Below, piece by piece: positions 1 through 12,115 of a stretch of DNA of 64,000 nt. Numbering within the stretch: the stretch's first letter is position 1; every line of letters begins with the position of its first letter. The stretch spans positions 1 through 64,000 of the forward strand of contig JAKZHN010000054.1 of the NCBI GenBank assembly GCA_037179335.1, in the 5' to 3' direction. The position numbers were made by a program, and so were the translations under genes. The notes beneath the pieces were generated by a model that was not told the DNA's origin, made no database searches, and saw nothing but the letters and a program-made list of their open reading frames with translations. The stretch is from Cyclaneusma minus (Eukaryota > Ascomycota > Leotiomycetes > Marthamycetales > Marthamycetaceae).

Positions 1-118
1 TTTTTATTTTTTTATTTTTTTATTTTTTTATTTTTTTATTTTTTTATTTTTTTATTTTTTTATTTTTTTATTTTTTTATTTTTTTATTTTTTTATTTTTT
101 TATTTGTTTATTTTTTTA
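1..118. repeat. 8-bp tandem repeat (TTTTTTTA)n
   Basis: The window opens inside an array of the 8-mer TTTTTTTA, about 13 near-perfect copies, decaying after about position 105. The left end is cut by the window, so the total length is unknown. It may be a real microsatellite or partly a low-complexity assembly product. Confidence 0.9.
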
Positions 119-3100
119 TATTAAATTTTATTGTTTTTATCGGCTTTATATATATTATATTAGCTTTTATATTTTTATTTTTTGTAAATGCCGGAAAGCT
201 AATATAGCGGCGGCTTATTTTAAATAATTGGTTTTAGGATTTTTTTGAATTTTTACCCTTTTTTTTATACGCGTATTATACGTTTGCTATAATAATAATA
301 TATTAATTTTTAATTGCGTTTTTAATTTTAAATTATTTTTTAATTTTCTTGATAAATTTAATTAAAAAAATCCGGGATTTTTTTATAGCAATTATATTAA
401 ATTTTATTAAAAGCTTCATTTATATAAAGCAGGCTTTTTTACCTTTATTAAGCCTTTTTTCATTATTGCCTTTATACGGATTTTTTAATATACGCGTTTT
501 TAGCAAAAATCAAGCCTTGTTTATTTTTTCCCATTTTTTTTCGAATTTAATATTATAGCCTTTAGCAAAAGATTTTTGCAAGCTTTAAAATCTCGCTAAT
601 AGCTTATCCCAATTATTTTAAGCCTTATATAATAGGGATTTTATTTCTAATTATAATAATAGCGGTATTAAATTTGCAATTCCGCTATAAAATTTAAATC
701 ACGCTTTTATTAAAAACTCTTTTATATTTTAAATTTAAATTTATATCTAATATATACATATATGTCTTTTTACAAATCCCTTTCACAATATTTTTAATAC
801 TTATAATTAGGCTATAAATACTTTTAAATACAATTATTCTTGCAATAATTATAAGCTTTTTTATTGTATAATAAGCTTATATTTTTTTTTTTTTTTTTTT
901 ACCAATTAATTTATTATTTTATAAATTCCCGCTATTTAAATTCCCTTATTTAATGCAGCTTATAATGCTTTTATATTTTACCGCCATTGCTATATTAAGG
1001 TTTAGTTTTTTTTTAAAAACTAATACGCTAATTATAATAACAAATTAAACCAATTAAAAATAATATAAAGGCTATTAAGGCTTTTTTCCGCTTTAACATT
1101 TGTATTTTTTAAAAATATAAAATATAAAATATTTTTGAAAATAACAAAAATATAATAATAGCCTTAATTAAAATTATTTTTGCAATTTGTATTTTAATAT
1201 ATATAGTAATTAATATTTAATATTATTTGATAAATTTATTTTCCGTTTTCTTTATATATATCTAATTATAATATAAATAAATTATAATTTTAATTATTTT
1301 TTAATAATATATTATTTAATATAAAAACAACCAAGCTTTTAATAATATAATATAAAACATAAAAACTATAAATTCAATACATATAAATTAAAATAAATAG
1401 CTGGCTTTATTTAAAAATATTGCTGGTGTTTTAATTTTGCTAATTAAATTTATTTTTATATAATATTTATTTTTTGATTAAATTATTTAATATATAAAAT
1501 TTATAATTTTTCATTATACATTTTATAATTTTTAAATAAATTAGATTTTGTTTTTAATTTTCGAATTTCATAATTCAATTTCTTATAAAATATAATATAA
1601 TATAATTTAATTTAAATATAAAACACTAATTAAATTTATATTTTTATAATTTAAATACCTTTATTTTTGCTTTTATTTGCTATTGCGCATAATTAGGCAT
1701 TTTCTATTTAAATATAAAATTAAAGCTGGCCTTTTATTATTTTTTAAAAAATTTGTATTTCTTTTTATTATTTTTCCATTATTATCATAACTTAGCTTTG
1801 GTATTTTTTAATAAATTTGCTTAGAATTACCAAAGCATTTTTAAAAAAAATCAAGCCAATATTTGGTTCTAATTTTGTCTTTAGCCTTTTTAATATATAT
1901 AAAATATATATTTTTATTTTTTTATTTTTTTTATATACTATTATTTTTTTATTTTTTATTTTCAATTTTTGTTAAGAGTTTTAAAATTTGCAAAGCATAA
2001 TTTTTATATATTATTTTAAAATACTTTAGCAAATTCTAAAAAACTAATATAAAAAATATTATATAATTGTTTTAATTAAAACTTAAACAGGAATTTTAAA
2101 TAATAAACTTGGGCTTTTATTTTTTTGATAATAGAAAAAAGACTTGTATATTTTTTACTAGCTTTCCGGCTTTAAAGCGTATATTTTTAATAAATAAAAG
2201 AACCCCAATTTTTTTTAAAAAAAATAAAAATTTATATCTTTTTATATATTGCTTTATATATATATTAATAATATTTTTATAATTTTTGTAATAGCGTATA
2301 TTTATCGCATTATATATTGTTTTTATTCTTTTATATTAAAGTTTTTTTTATAAGCTGCATAAATAAATTAATATATATATATTATATAAAAAAAGTATTT
2401 TTTGCTTTATATTATTATAAATAAATTTTGCTATAATTAATTAAATAGCCTAATTCGGTTTATTATTATTATAGCAATATTATATATAAGTTTTTAGAAT
2501 CTGATTTACTTGCTTTATTTGCCTATTTATTTAAAAGTAAAATATAATCTAATATTTGTATATTATATAGAATTTATAGCAAAAGGCTTTTTATAATATG
2601 TTAATAAATATAAAGCTATAATTAAATATAATAATTTTAGAACTTTTTATAAAATAAATTTTTTTATTAAAAGGTAATTTTATTCAAAATTATATATTAA
2701 TATTTTTTAATTATATATATAAATTGCGCAATTTCAAGATAATAATTTATAATTATTAAAATAATATTATATATTTTATTTATATATTATAATTTCAATA
2801 AGCTTATAATAAAATTTTACAATAAATATATTTATAATTTATTAGCTAAAAATAAAAACTATAATTAATTATAAAATATATATTAGCGGGTTTTATTTTA
2901 TTAGCAAATATAGCAACTATATATATAATTCTATATTTTTGCTTTTGTATTTAGCCAATAATATCTATAATAAATTAATATTAATTTTTATTTTATTTTA
3001 AAATAATTTACCAATTTATTATTATAATAAATATATAAAACTTTATTGCGCAATATATTTATTGCAAAAATATATAATTTGTTTTTTTATATAGTATATA

Positions 3101-6100
3101 ATTTTTTAAGCTTTAAAAATAACCGTAAAACTTGCCTTAATTATTCCAGCTTTTAGGTTTTTATAGCTTAAATAAAATATAGCTTTTTATTTTGAAATTC
3201 ACGCTTATAATATATAAATGGAATATATAATATTAATTTTTCAATTTAATAATTTTAATTAAAATATAATTACCGCATTTATAAAAGCAGCTATATTTTT
3301 TAAAAATTATATATTTAATATATAATTAAATAAATAGCAAAGCTTTTATTATAGCATTAATAAAAGCCCTTTTAATATTTCTGCTTAAGCATTTTTTATT
3401 ATTGTTTTATAATTTAATTTATAAAATAAAAAATTAGCGGGATTTTTAATTTTTGCAACATATTTAATATTAAAACTATAAAATTTGAATTTTGTAATTT
3501 ATTTTGCTTAATATTTATTAAACTTTTTTATATTTATAAAATAGCGCAAATTATTATAATTTAAAAGTATTTAAATTTTATAATATATATATTTAATATA
3601 TTAATTTTGCGCCTATTAATTTATAAAATTAAAAAGCTATTAAATGCCAATAATATTATATTAAATTATTTAAATTTTTAAATTGCTTTAAAATTCCTAA
3701 TATTGCAAATTCAAAAATATTATATATAATTTGCAAATATTTTATAAAATTAAAATATCGCAATATTGGCTTATTTGCAAATTTGTTTTTAATATATTAA
3801 AAAGCTTTTTACGCTTTTAAAAGCTATTTAAATAAGCCTTTTTTATTATTATTTATATTATTAATAAATTAATTAATTTTAAAAAGCACAATTGTATTAT
3901 ATTTTAAAATAAATCGCTTATAAAAATTTATTTATTTTAAAAGTAATTATAATTTTATATATATAATTAATATAAACTATTTTTAAATAGCGTATACCTT
4001 TTCCGGCTTTATATATATATTATTATTATTTACTATAAAGCCTAAAATAAAATCTTATTTATTTTAAATTTGTATTTGCTTTTATTTATAAAAAAACATT
4101 TTTATAGCTTTTTGAATACGGCTTTTATATATTTATTATATTTGCTAAAACAAAAATAAAAAAATAAAAAAATAATTAAAATAAACCATTATAGTAATAT
4201 TTAAAAACTCCTTAAATCCTATATTTATATAAATTTAAAATATAGCTAACGCATTTACCAATTGAAATAATATTACCAAATATTTAAAATAGTTATATAT
4301 TATTTATTTTGCTTTTATATATAAATTCTATAATATATATTTTTTAACTCCAGCTTAATAAAAATTTCAGCTTTTCCTAATTTAATTAAAAGTTTATTAA
4401 TTAAAAAAAACTAAATAGCCATTTTTAATAATATTATTATTTAATGCTTTATAATCAATATATAAATATAAGCCATTTTTTAAAAAAAAGTATAAAAACT
4501 TTTGCTAGGCTTTTTAATTTGCAAATCTAGCTTTTTATTAGCGCATTATTGAAATACTTTTTTAGCGTAATTAATTGCTTTTTAAATAATTTATAAATAA
4601 ATTGGTAAAATGAATTTATTTTGGTTTTTATAATATAATCCTAATTAAAATATATAAATAATATACCAGTTTTTTCCGCATTAATTTTTATTTTTTTATT
4701 TTTATTCTGATTTTAATTTTAATTTTCTTACATATTTTTTGCAAATATTTTTAATGCCTAATAATTTACAGCCTTTAAAATATATCAAAATCCAAGTTTA
4801 TTTTATTAAAACTTTAATATTTTGCCCAATATATATATAATAAAATTCTTATTTAAATTTGCGGTATTTTTTATAATAAATAACTTTTTATTTATTTTAT
4901 TAAATATTATTTTATATAGCTTAATATTATATTTCCAGCTTTTATATATAAAATATTTTATTTATAATAATTTTTTATTTACTATATTTAAAATATAAAT
5001 TATTACACCCAGCTTTTTTGATTTATTTAGCTTATTTTAAACAATAAATTTATATTTAATTTAGTTTTTATAAATAAAGCTGGTTTTAGCCAAATTATAA
5101 TATTTATTATCTGCTTATTTAAACCAAAGCATGCTTAAAAGCAAATTATATAAATACGCAAATATTTTATATATTTTAACGCTTTAACTTTTTATACTAT
5201 TTTTATTATTAAAAACTTTGATAGAATTTTTATAATATTATTTTATTTTATTTTATTTTTATTAAAAAAGCAAATTTATAAATATTGCATATATTTCTTT
5301 TGCAAATATTAATAATATAAAATTCTTATTTAATCCATTATTAATAAAAGCAAAAATAAAAATTATATATTTTTGCCCTATAAAAAAACCATTAAATTAA
5401 GCAATTATTAGCAAGTTTTTTTTTAATTATTATATTTATATTTTTAATTTATAAAATTGGGATTTTTATTTACAGATTTTATAAAAAACCCTTAATCATA
5501 ATTATTCTAATTATAATTATTATAATTTTAGGTATAATTAAAACCATTTTTATATAATTGGCTTTTTTTTATAATTGCCAAAGCTATTACTATTTAAAAT
5601 ATATGCTTTATTACCGGATTATTTGCATTTGCAGGCTTTATATCTAAGCTTTTCATAATTTTAATATATTTCGTTTTTATAAATACAATTAAATAAGCTA
5701 TAATTATTGATATTATAATTAAAGCATAAAAAAAGCCGATATTAGTTTTGGCCGCATTATTAGTCTTTATTTTAATAATAGCTATTTTTTATTTTTGCAA
5801 TTAAGCTAATATTAAATTAATGCATTATTATTTAAAATATTATACGGATTTTATAGCCTATTATAATTATTATAATGCTTTTTTAAATTATTTAGATTAA
5901 ATATATTTTTGGCTTTAAATTGAAAATTAGGCCTATTTTTGCGTTTAATATTTCCAATTATATTAAATTAATATTATATATTAATTTATAATTAATTGCT
6001 TTATGAAAAAATAAAATCCTATTTAATATTATTATAAAGCTTAAAAATAAATAAATTATTAAAAAATATAAAAAGCATATATTTTATATAAAAAAACAAA

Positions 6101-9100
6101 ACTTTTATTTTGCAATAATTTTTTAAGCTTTTTTAATAAATTGGTTTATTATATATAATATATATTATTACTTTATATTTATTATATTTAATTTTAAAAT
6201 TTTAAACATTTTTTATAAATTTTTTTCCAATTTATAATTTATTTAATAATATTATTATATAATATATATACGGCTTTTAAACGCAATTAAAGCGCAATAA
6301 ATATAAATTATATTTTGTTTTAAAAAAATTGCGCATTAAAATAATTTTGCAAGCGGTTAAATTATTTATAATATTTATATATATTATATATATAATATAG
6401 CTTAATATTTAATATATAAAATTCCTTAAGCATATATTTTTTTTAATAATTGGTTATTTATTATTGGAATTTAATTTAAATAAACTGCACTTATAATTAA
6501 AAATTGCAATTTTGGATTATAATTGTATTTGTTTTTAATTCTAATCCTTTAAATAATTTACTAAATAGCTTTTAAATTATCAGGATTTAAATTGGCTTAA
6601 TTTTAAATTGGATTCAAAACGGGCGTTTAATTGGCTTTGCTTTTATATAATATAACCATATTTCCGGCTAAGGCGCTTTAATTTTAAATTTATTTAAACT
6701 AACTTACACTAATAGGCTAATTTGCATTAATAGGCTAATTCGCATTATTAAATTAATTTGCATTAATAAATTAGCTATTTGGCTAAAAAAACCTATCAAA
6801 TAATTTCTAATTTTAAGCAAAAAAAGCGCTAAATTGCCCTTAATTGCTAATACCAATAGCATTTTTATTAATATTATAAGCAGCAATATTATTAGCAAAT
6901 ATATTATTGCCTTTATTGTTATCTAATACAGCTTTTTAATTTAATATAAAAATTATATTAATAATATTATTAAAAAAAATGGCCTTTAAAACCTTTAATA
7001 AAATTCAATATATTATAATTAGTATTAAATTTGCAGCCGTTTAATTAAATAATTATTATTTTGCCAAATTATTATTTTTTAAAATAAAAACAGCTATTTT
7101 ATTATAACAATTAAAAATAAATTAGCAAATAAAAATATATTATATATATTTTTTAATTATGAAAAATAGCCGCTGCCTTTTTTAAATAAAAATAATAGCA
7201 TTTAAATATTATACATTAAAAGCCTTGCTTAATATTTTTACTAAATAACGCTCGCCTTTTATACACTTTTAGCGCACGTGCCTTATAAAATGCCCGCAAG
7301 GCGCCCTCCTCGGCCCCGTGTGATATTTTTAAACGCGAGTATTAAAGGTTTTATTTGAAAATAAAAAATCTTTTTTATTTTTAAAATTAAATTAATTGCT
7401 AAAAAAAACACCGAAATGCGTTTTTTAAAAACAAATATATTATTATTGTTATTTGTCATAAATTTAATTTTTAAATATTGCTATTTTTAAATTTAAAAGA
7501 ATTTAAAAGAATTAAGGATTTTTTATTTTTATAATTTTTATTCAAAAATGCTTTTAAAATAGATTTTATACAAATTTTAAAAGCGAGAAATATATAAGCC
7601 GGATTTTTATTATAAATTGGGAAAAAAGTAATTATTTAAAATTCAATATTATAAACTTATATAATTAGGCTCGGAAATTAATTGCGCATTAATAAAATTA
7701 AAAATTTCCAAAATATCGAATCATAATTTATAAAATAAAACAGCAATAATATTATTACGATTGGGATTTTTTTATTGGGCTGGGTTAAATAAAAAACTCT
7801 ATTAATAATTAATTATTGCTATAAAAAAGAAAAAAAAAAGCTTTATATATAAATGGAATTAAAGCTATAATTGGTCCGGTTATATATCCGCAAAATAAAA
7901 GGTATACGGCCCAAGGCCGTTATAAAAAGCTAAAATTGAAATTGAAATTGCTATTTAATTTAATAGGATTTAATTGGCTTTAAAAAATTTAATTAAAATT
8001 TAATTAACTTTTAAAATAATGGTTTTCTATTATTTTGTTTTTATTATTATTAATAATAGCAGCGCTAATACTATTATTATTAGCGCCGTTTTTTTATAAA
8101 GTTTTGCAATATAAGGACCTTTATAAATAAAGCATTTATAATAGCGCTAGCAATAATTGCCTATATAAGCTAAAAAATTCTAGCAATAGCAAATTATTAA
8201 ACTATTATTAGATTTTTTTTGGCTAGCGCAAAAAACCGCTAATTTTTTTCAAAAGTTTTATTGCAATTGGTATTTGGCATTATTAGCGAATTAAAAAATC
8301 CGGTATTTTCCAATAAAAAATCGTGGTAAAATTCTTTTAAATAATTATTTTATAAATTTACAAAGCTATTTTTCTAAATATTTTTCTAAATATAAAATTT
8401 TAAAAGCCTTTAAACTTTTTAATAAAATCAAATTATAGCTATTATAAGCCCCGAGCCTTTTAAAATATTAATAATATAAAATACCAATGCAAATAAAAAA
8501 AATATATTTAAAAGTTTTTAATAATTGCTTTTTTATTGCTTTAAATAAATACCAAAATAAATTAATTTTTTTATATAGCCAAATCGGTATTAATTTAAAT
8601 GCTAGATTTTAAAGCCTTAAAAATGGAATTTAGTTTTGGCAATTATATAAATATATTAAAGGCCAATATATAAAAATTAATTATAAATTTTAAAAATTTC
8701 GAAAAAGAAGTTTTTATTATTAATATTAAAGCCGTTATTTTATTGCAGAAAAAACTAGCGCTAAAGCTAAAAAACTAGGCTAATAATAGCGGTTAATTGG
8801 GTTTAATAAAGTTTTTTTTAGCTTTTTATTTGCGTTTTAATCAAAATTGCAAAAGTTTTTTAATATAATTATAATTATTTAAAAAAGGCATTTTAAAAAC
8901 TCGCGTATAAAAGTTTTAGCATTAGTAATAAGCTAAAGAAATTATAAAAAGCAATAAAAAGAATCGGCGCTAGCGAAATTGCGCTAATAGCGCTAGCTAG
9001 CGGCGCTCTTAGCAAGAAAAAAGCATAAAATTTTTAAAACCGGCAAAATTTTCATTTTTATTGCTATTAGCGCCGCTAGCTATTAAATTAAAGCAATTGC

Positions 9101-9300
9101 AATTTTAACCAATATTAGCGCGCTAAAAGCAATATAAAATAGCGGAGATAAGGCGAGCGCATTTTAAAAATATATTGGCAAATAATCATTATATATAGCA
9201 AAATTTATAAGCTTAAAATTAATATAAAAAGCGTTTAAACGAATTAAATTAATTTAATTTAATAAAGCAATTAATATTAATAAAAAAAGAAATAATAATA
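119..9300. other. Gene-free AT-rich isochore
   Basis: About 9 kb of DNA made almost entirely of A and T, with stop codons in every frame; the few open frames (349-558, 6704-6898) are low-complexity and not credible genes. Such blocks in Pezizomycotina are usually transposon graveyards mutated by RIP, often subtelomeric or centromeric; that origin is inferred. Residual C is enriched after G: in 8041-8160 I count 11 of 15 C residues preceded by G, including palindromes such as AGCGCT and GCTAGC. This differs from the usual description of RIP as depleting CpA. A small GC pocket lies at about 7261-7330. I recognise no transposon protein. Confidence 0.85.
6711..6773. repeat. 18-bp tandem repeat, about 3.5 copies
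   Basis: Three consecutive 18-bp units (starting 6711, 6729 and 6747) share the pattern AATAGGCTAATTTGCATT with a few changes, followed by a partial fourth copy. It lies within the AT-rich block and encodes nothing recognisable. Confidence 0.75.
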
Positions 9301-9309
9301 GCAAAAGGT

Positions 9310-9545
9310 TTTTTTAACCACCGTTATAAGCTCCACCATTGCTTACGCCCTTGGTCGTTAGCCAAGGGGTCCTATATAAAACCCACGTGATAATAAGCCA
9401 GCCTCACTATTATAAAACCCATTAATTATAATCGGGCTTGCCAGGGGCAAGCACGCAATTTCCAATTGAGTTGATTTTCGGGCGGCGCAGCGCGCGCTTC
9501 GCGCGCGAAATCGATTCCACGCTTCGTTGCACGAAAATCGATTTT
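9310..9545. other. GC island with three perfect hairpins at the isochore edge
   Basis: A GC-rich pocket between AT-rich flanks. It holds three perfect 7-bp-stem hairpins: 9348-9354 with 9362-9368 (CCCTTGG / CCAAGGG), 9436-9442 with 9446-9452 (GCTTGCC / GGCAAGC, 3-nt loop) and 9491-9497 with 9501-9507 (CGCGCGC / GCGCGCG, TTC loop). A longer-range pair GATTTTCG (9473-9480) and CGAAAATC (9532-9539) encloses the last hairpin. No open reading frame. It could be the end of a DNA transposon, a satellite unit or a structured RNA; I cannot tell which. Confidence 0.6.
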
Positions 9546-9612
9546 TTGGCTATTTTATATAGTTATATATAATATGTAAGCATTTATAAAATCGATTTCT
9601 TGCTTAAATATA

Positions 9613-9700
9613 TAACTGGCTTGAATAGCTGGTTTAAATAGCTGGTTTAAATAATTGGCTAATTTGGATAATATATTGGCTGGCTTAAGTAATTGGCTGT
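9613..9700. repeat. Imperfect about 14-bp tandem repeat (AT-rich)
   Basis: Three to six diverged units of the type TAAATAGCTGGTTT follow one another, then drift into variants with TTGGC. The repeat sits in the transition from the AT-rich block to gene-rich DNA. Confidence 0.5.
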
Positions 9701-10046
9701 TTTTATACAATTATGCAAGTATTTATGCAAATGTATAAAATATTGCGGGTCACGGAAACAGGGCGAAAAACAGGCTAATTTAATTTTTCAGGCTTTTTTT
9801 TTGGCCCCAGGGAAAAAAAGGCGGGAGCCATAGCAAACCCCACTTTCTTTCTTAGGCATCCACCGTGAACAGGTTTAGTAACTTCACAATCTAAAGATTG
9901 GAAGCATATTAATTAGGTCTAGCTTGTCCTGGCCTTCAGAACTCCAGTCGGGATTTAGCTTACCCCTATGAGAAATCATGAATCATTGAAGTGCCTACCG
10001 TGGCTGCAGATTGGACTATGTTCAATTATTTGGACTACTGTATATC

Positions 10047-10171
10047 AAGTGATTCGGGATATTTTGAGTGATCTTGGATATGCCGAATGATTCGAGATAT
10101 TGTAAATGATGTGGGATATTCAAAGAGATTCAAGATGTTCCAAGTGATCGGAGATATCCTAAGTGATTGAG
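10047..10171. repeat. 19-bp minisatellite array, six and a half units
   Basis: Units start at 10047, 10066, 10085, 10104, 10123 and 10142, each exactly 19 bp, with a partial unit from 10161. Each has the form AAGTGATTNGGGATATTCN with substitutions. No terminal inverted repeats are visible at this locus. It belongs to the same family as the arrays near 21.5, 27.4, 40.5, 47.6 and 49.8 kb and the cores of the CAGTGGG elements at 19, 59.7, 60.8 and 61.8 kb. Confidence 0.85.
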
Positions 10172-10531
10172 CATAACCTAATCATTGAAGCCCACCCACG
10201 TTCTTGCGGGTTAACACCATTACTACGAGGCCGGGGATGCCTTAACTCTCCTCACATCGCCTTAGAACACATTCAATGCAATGCTATGCCGAAGTTCCAC
10301 GATTGTAGAATGATAAAAAGTAACTCGCTAGTGCTCCGCTTGCCATGATATGTTATCGAAGCTGTACAGTTGCGCCATGCCGATAGTCTCCAATGCCGGC
10401 CCTCCGCGCTTCCAGAAACCTCTTAAAGGATCGCCCATGCTTTTTGTTCCCATCCCATGCATTTACACCTGTCCCAAGCCTACATCCCTCATCCAAGCCT
10501 CAAGGGACTCCTCAGTCTCCTTTTCGTATAT

Positions 10532-11149
10532 CTACTCCTCCCCCAAACTATCCCTCACACACCTTCTCGTCCTCCTCCGAAACTCCTTCGCCTCCTTGCT
10601 GTCGGGCTTCTTGTCCTCGCGCCACAGTCTCGCCGCCTCTGGATTCGCCGGACTCTCGTCATTCGGACTGTGTAGCAGCGAAATCACAGATATCAGAATC
10701 GTTTCCGGAGTTTGCACAGGTGACCAGCGCTCGGCGGCTGACTCGTAGCCGAATTCATCGTCGCGCGGTGGATGCAGGATGGAAATACACACTTTGCCGT
10801 CGGGGTAGACGTTGGGGTGGAAGGGAACAGGTGAGAGGAAGGTCATGGTTGGTGGGTTGTGTGGGTAGGATGGAGGGAAGAGGAGACGGGCGCGGAAGTT
10901 GCCGCCTGTGTTGGAAGCAGTGTCAGCTAGACTTGGCCAAGAGTGAGAGATAGAGGAAGGGTCTTTGCGTGGTATGGGGCGAGGCATACCGCCGTAGTAT
11001 TTGCAGTCGTCGGAAATCATGAGCATCACTTCCCACTCGAAGACGTTGTTGTCATTCACGAGACCACAGGAGATGCCGGGGATGTCCTTGTCGGACTTCA
11101 TTTGCTTGAGCTGGCGGGCCAGCAGGTTTGCTGCGGCGGCGCCCTCCAT
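10532..11149 (-). CDS. Ubiquitin-conjugating enzyme E2, UBE2G1/Ubc15-like
   Basis: Carries activated ubiquitin as a thioester and passes it to substrates with an E3 ligase. Two exons, 11149-10990 and 10905-10532, joined over an 84-bp intron (GTATGC donor, GCTGAC branch, ACAG acceptor); the intron is in frame, so an unspliced reading adds 28 residues between KYYGG and GNFRA. The spliced protein is 177 residues. It shows HPN near residue 84, the catalytic cysteine at about residue 93 in DGKVCISILHPP, and the acidic active-site loop RDDEFGYESAAERW that marks the Ubc7/UBE2G class. The N-terminus (LLARQLKQM) and the DESPAN...WRED and RRCVRDS segments look closer to UBE2G1 than to UBE2G2. The ATG at 11149 was chosen because homology starts there; an upstream in-frame ATG at 11248 would add 33 unlikely residues. 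Confidence 0.9.
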   Translation of the reverse strand: MEGAAAANLLARQLKQMKSDKDIPGISCGLVNDNNVFEWEVMLMISDDCKYYGGMPRPIPRKDPSSISHSWPSLADTASNTGGNFRARLLFPPSYPHNPPTMTFLSPVPFHPNVYPDGKVCISILHPPRDDEFGYESAAERWSPVQTPETILISVISLLHSPNDESPANPEAARLWREDKKPDSKEAKEFRRRTRRCVRDSLGEE

Positions 11150-12115
11150 GTTCAGATGTTGGTTTGGTTGGAGTTCGGTTGTCAAGGCTGGGTGTAGTGG
11201 GGGAAAGATGGGGTTATTGCTGATCAATTCGCGTTTTGGAATGTTCAATGGATGTGGTGGACAAGGTCCAATGGTTGGAAAGGAAAAGTGTTTTGTGGCG
11301 CGCTCTGAAGGTGAAGAAAGAAGCGTCGGGGTGGCGATGGGCTGAAGGAAGGTTGGACTGGAGTCGGAGTTCTGTTACAACTCTGAAATGGCAAATGTCT
11401 TCGACAGTTCAGCAGGATTGGTAGTCTTAGGAGAGGATAGATTACGGCGGATTTCTGAGGATGGATGGAGTTGTTCGAGATGTCTGTTGGCGGGGGCTCC
11501 AATCTTGAAAGATCGGCACAATGCGGCCAAGACCTCATTGGCCAAAGCATGTCGCCGTCAAATATTCTAAGCAACATCCCCTTCCGCAACTGTTCTTCGA
11601 CTTTCTAACTGGAGCCAGGAATAGCCGCATACCGGGGGCCGCATTATTCCCGCTGCTCTCGCCTACATGTACTGCTGTCACCATCACCGAGCAATCCGAA
11701 ACTTCCCAACAAGACAGGCCAAGTTGCCTCGTCAGAGCCGGTCTCGAAGTCTGGAGTCAACTGAAGCCTGCTCGAATCGAACCGGTGGAGCTTGGCAAGC
11801 TTCTTACTCGCAGCCTCAACCTAGGTAATCCAAGGAGATCTTAAGACCCAGCGCCATAGGTAGCTTTCTCTAAACAGCATATAAAACCATATAAAATGCT
11901 GGGCGAAGTATGCACGGCATCGCTCCGCATGTCACACAATCACATGCAATTGAAGGGTTCCGCTAGGTACTCTACCCACGTCATAGCTTCCCAGTTCCCG
12001 GTTCCCCATCCCTCCAATCCCGAGCCTCCAAACTCAATCCGCTTCATACATTTACTAGCCAAGGCCTCTCGAGATATAAGTCTTCCTCTCTCCTCAATCC
12101 CTAGAAAGCGCAAAC
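11150..12115. promoter_or_regulatory. Shared upstream region of the E2 and monooxygenase genes
   Basis: 966 bp between two divergent genes. Several open frames exist here (for example 11245-11589 and 11896-12180), but none has recognisable protein character. A TATAAAA-like stretch occurs near 11880. I see no specific operator. Confidence 0.4.

Noticed and set aside
349..558. 69-residue hydrophobic frame in the AT-rich block
   Set aside because: Composition is Ile/Leu/Phe only, as any frame in such DNA; no neighbours or signals.
9310..9545. Helitron 3' end
   Set aside because: A hairpin is present, but no CTRR terminus follows at the right distance on either strand.
10047..10171. CRISPR-like regular array
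   Set aside because: Units are contiguous 19-mers without unique spacers, in a fungal genome.
10393..10953. Plus-strand frames opposite the E2 gene
   Set aside because: Antisense of a clear ubiquitin-conjugating enzyme.
11755..11800. tRNA-like CGAATCGAACC stretch
   Set aside because: No cloverleaf could be built around it; I found no tRNA gene in the window.
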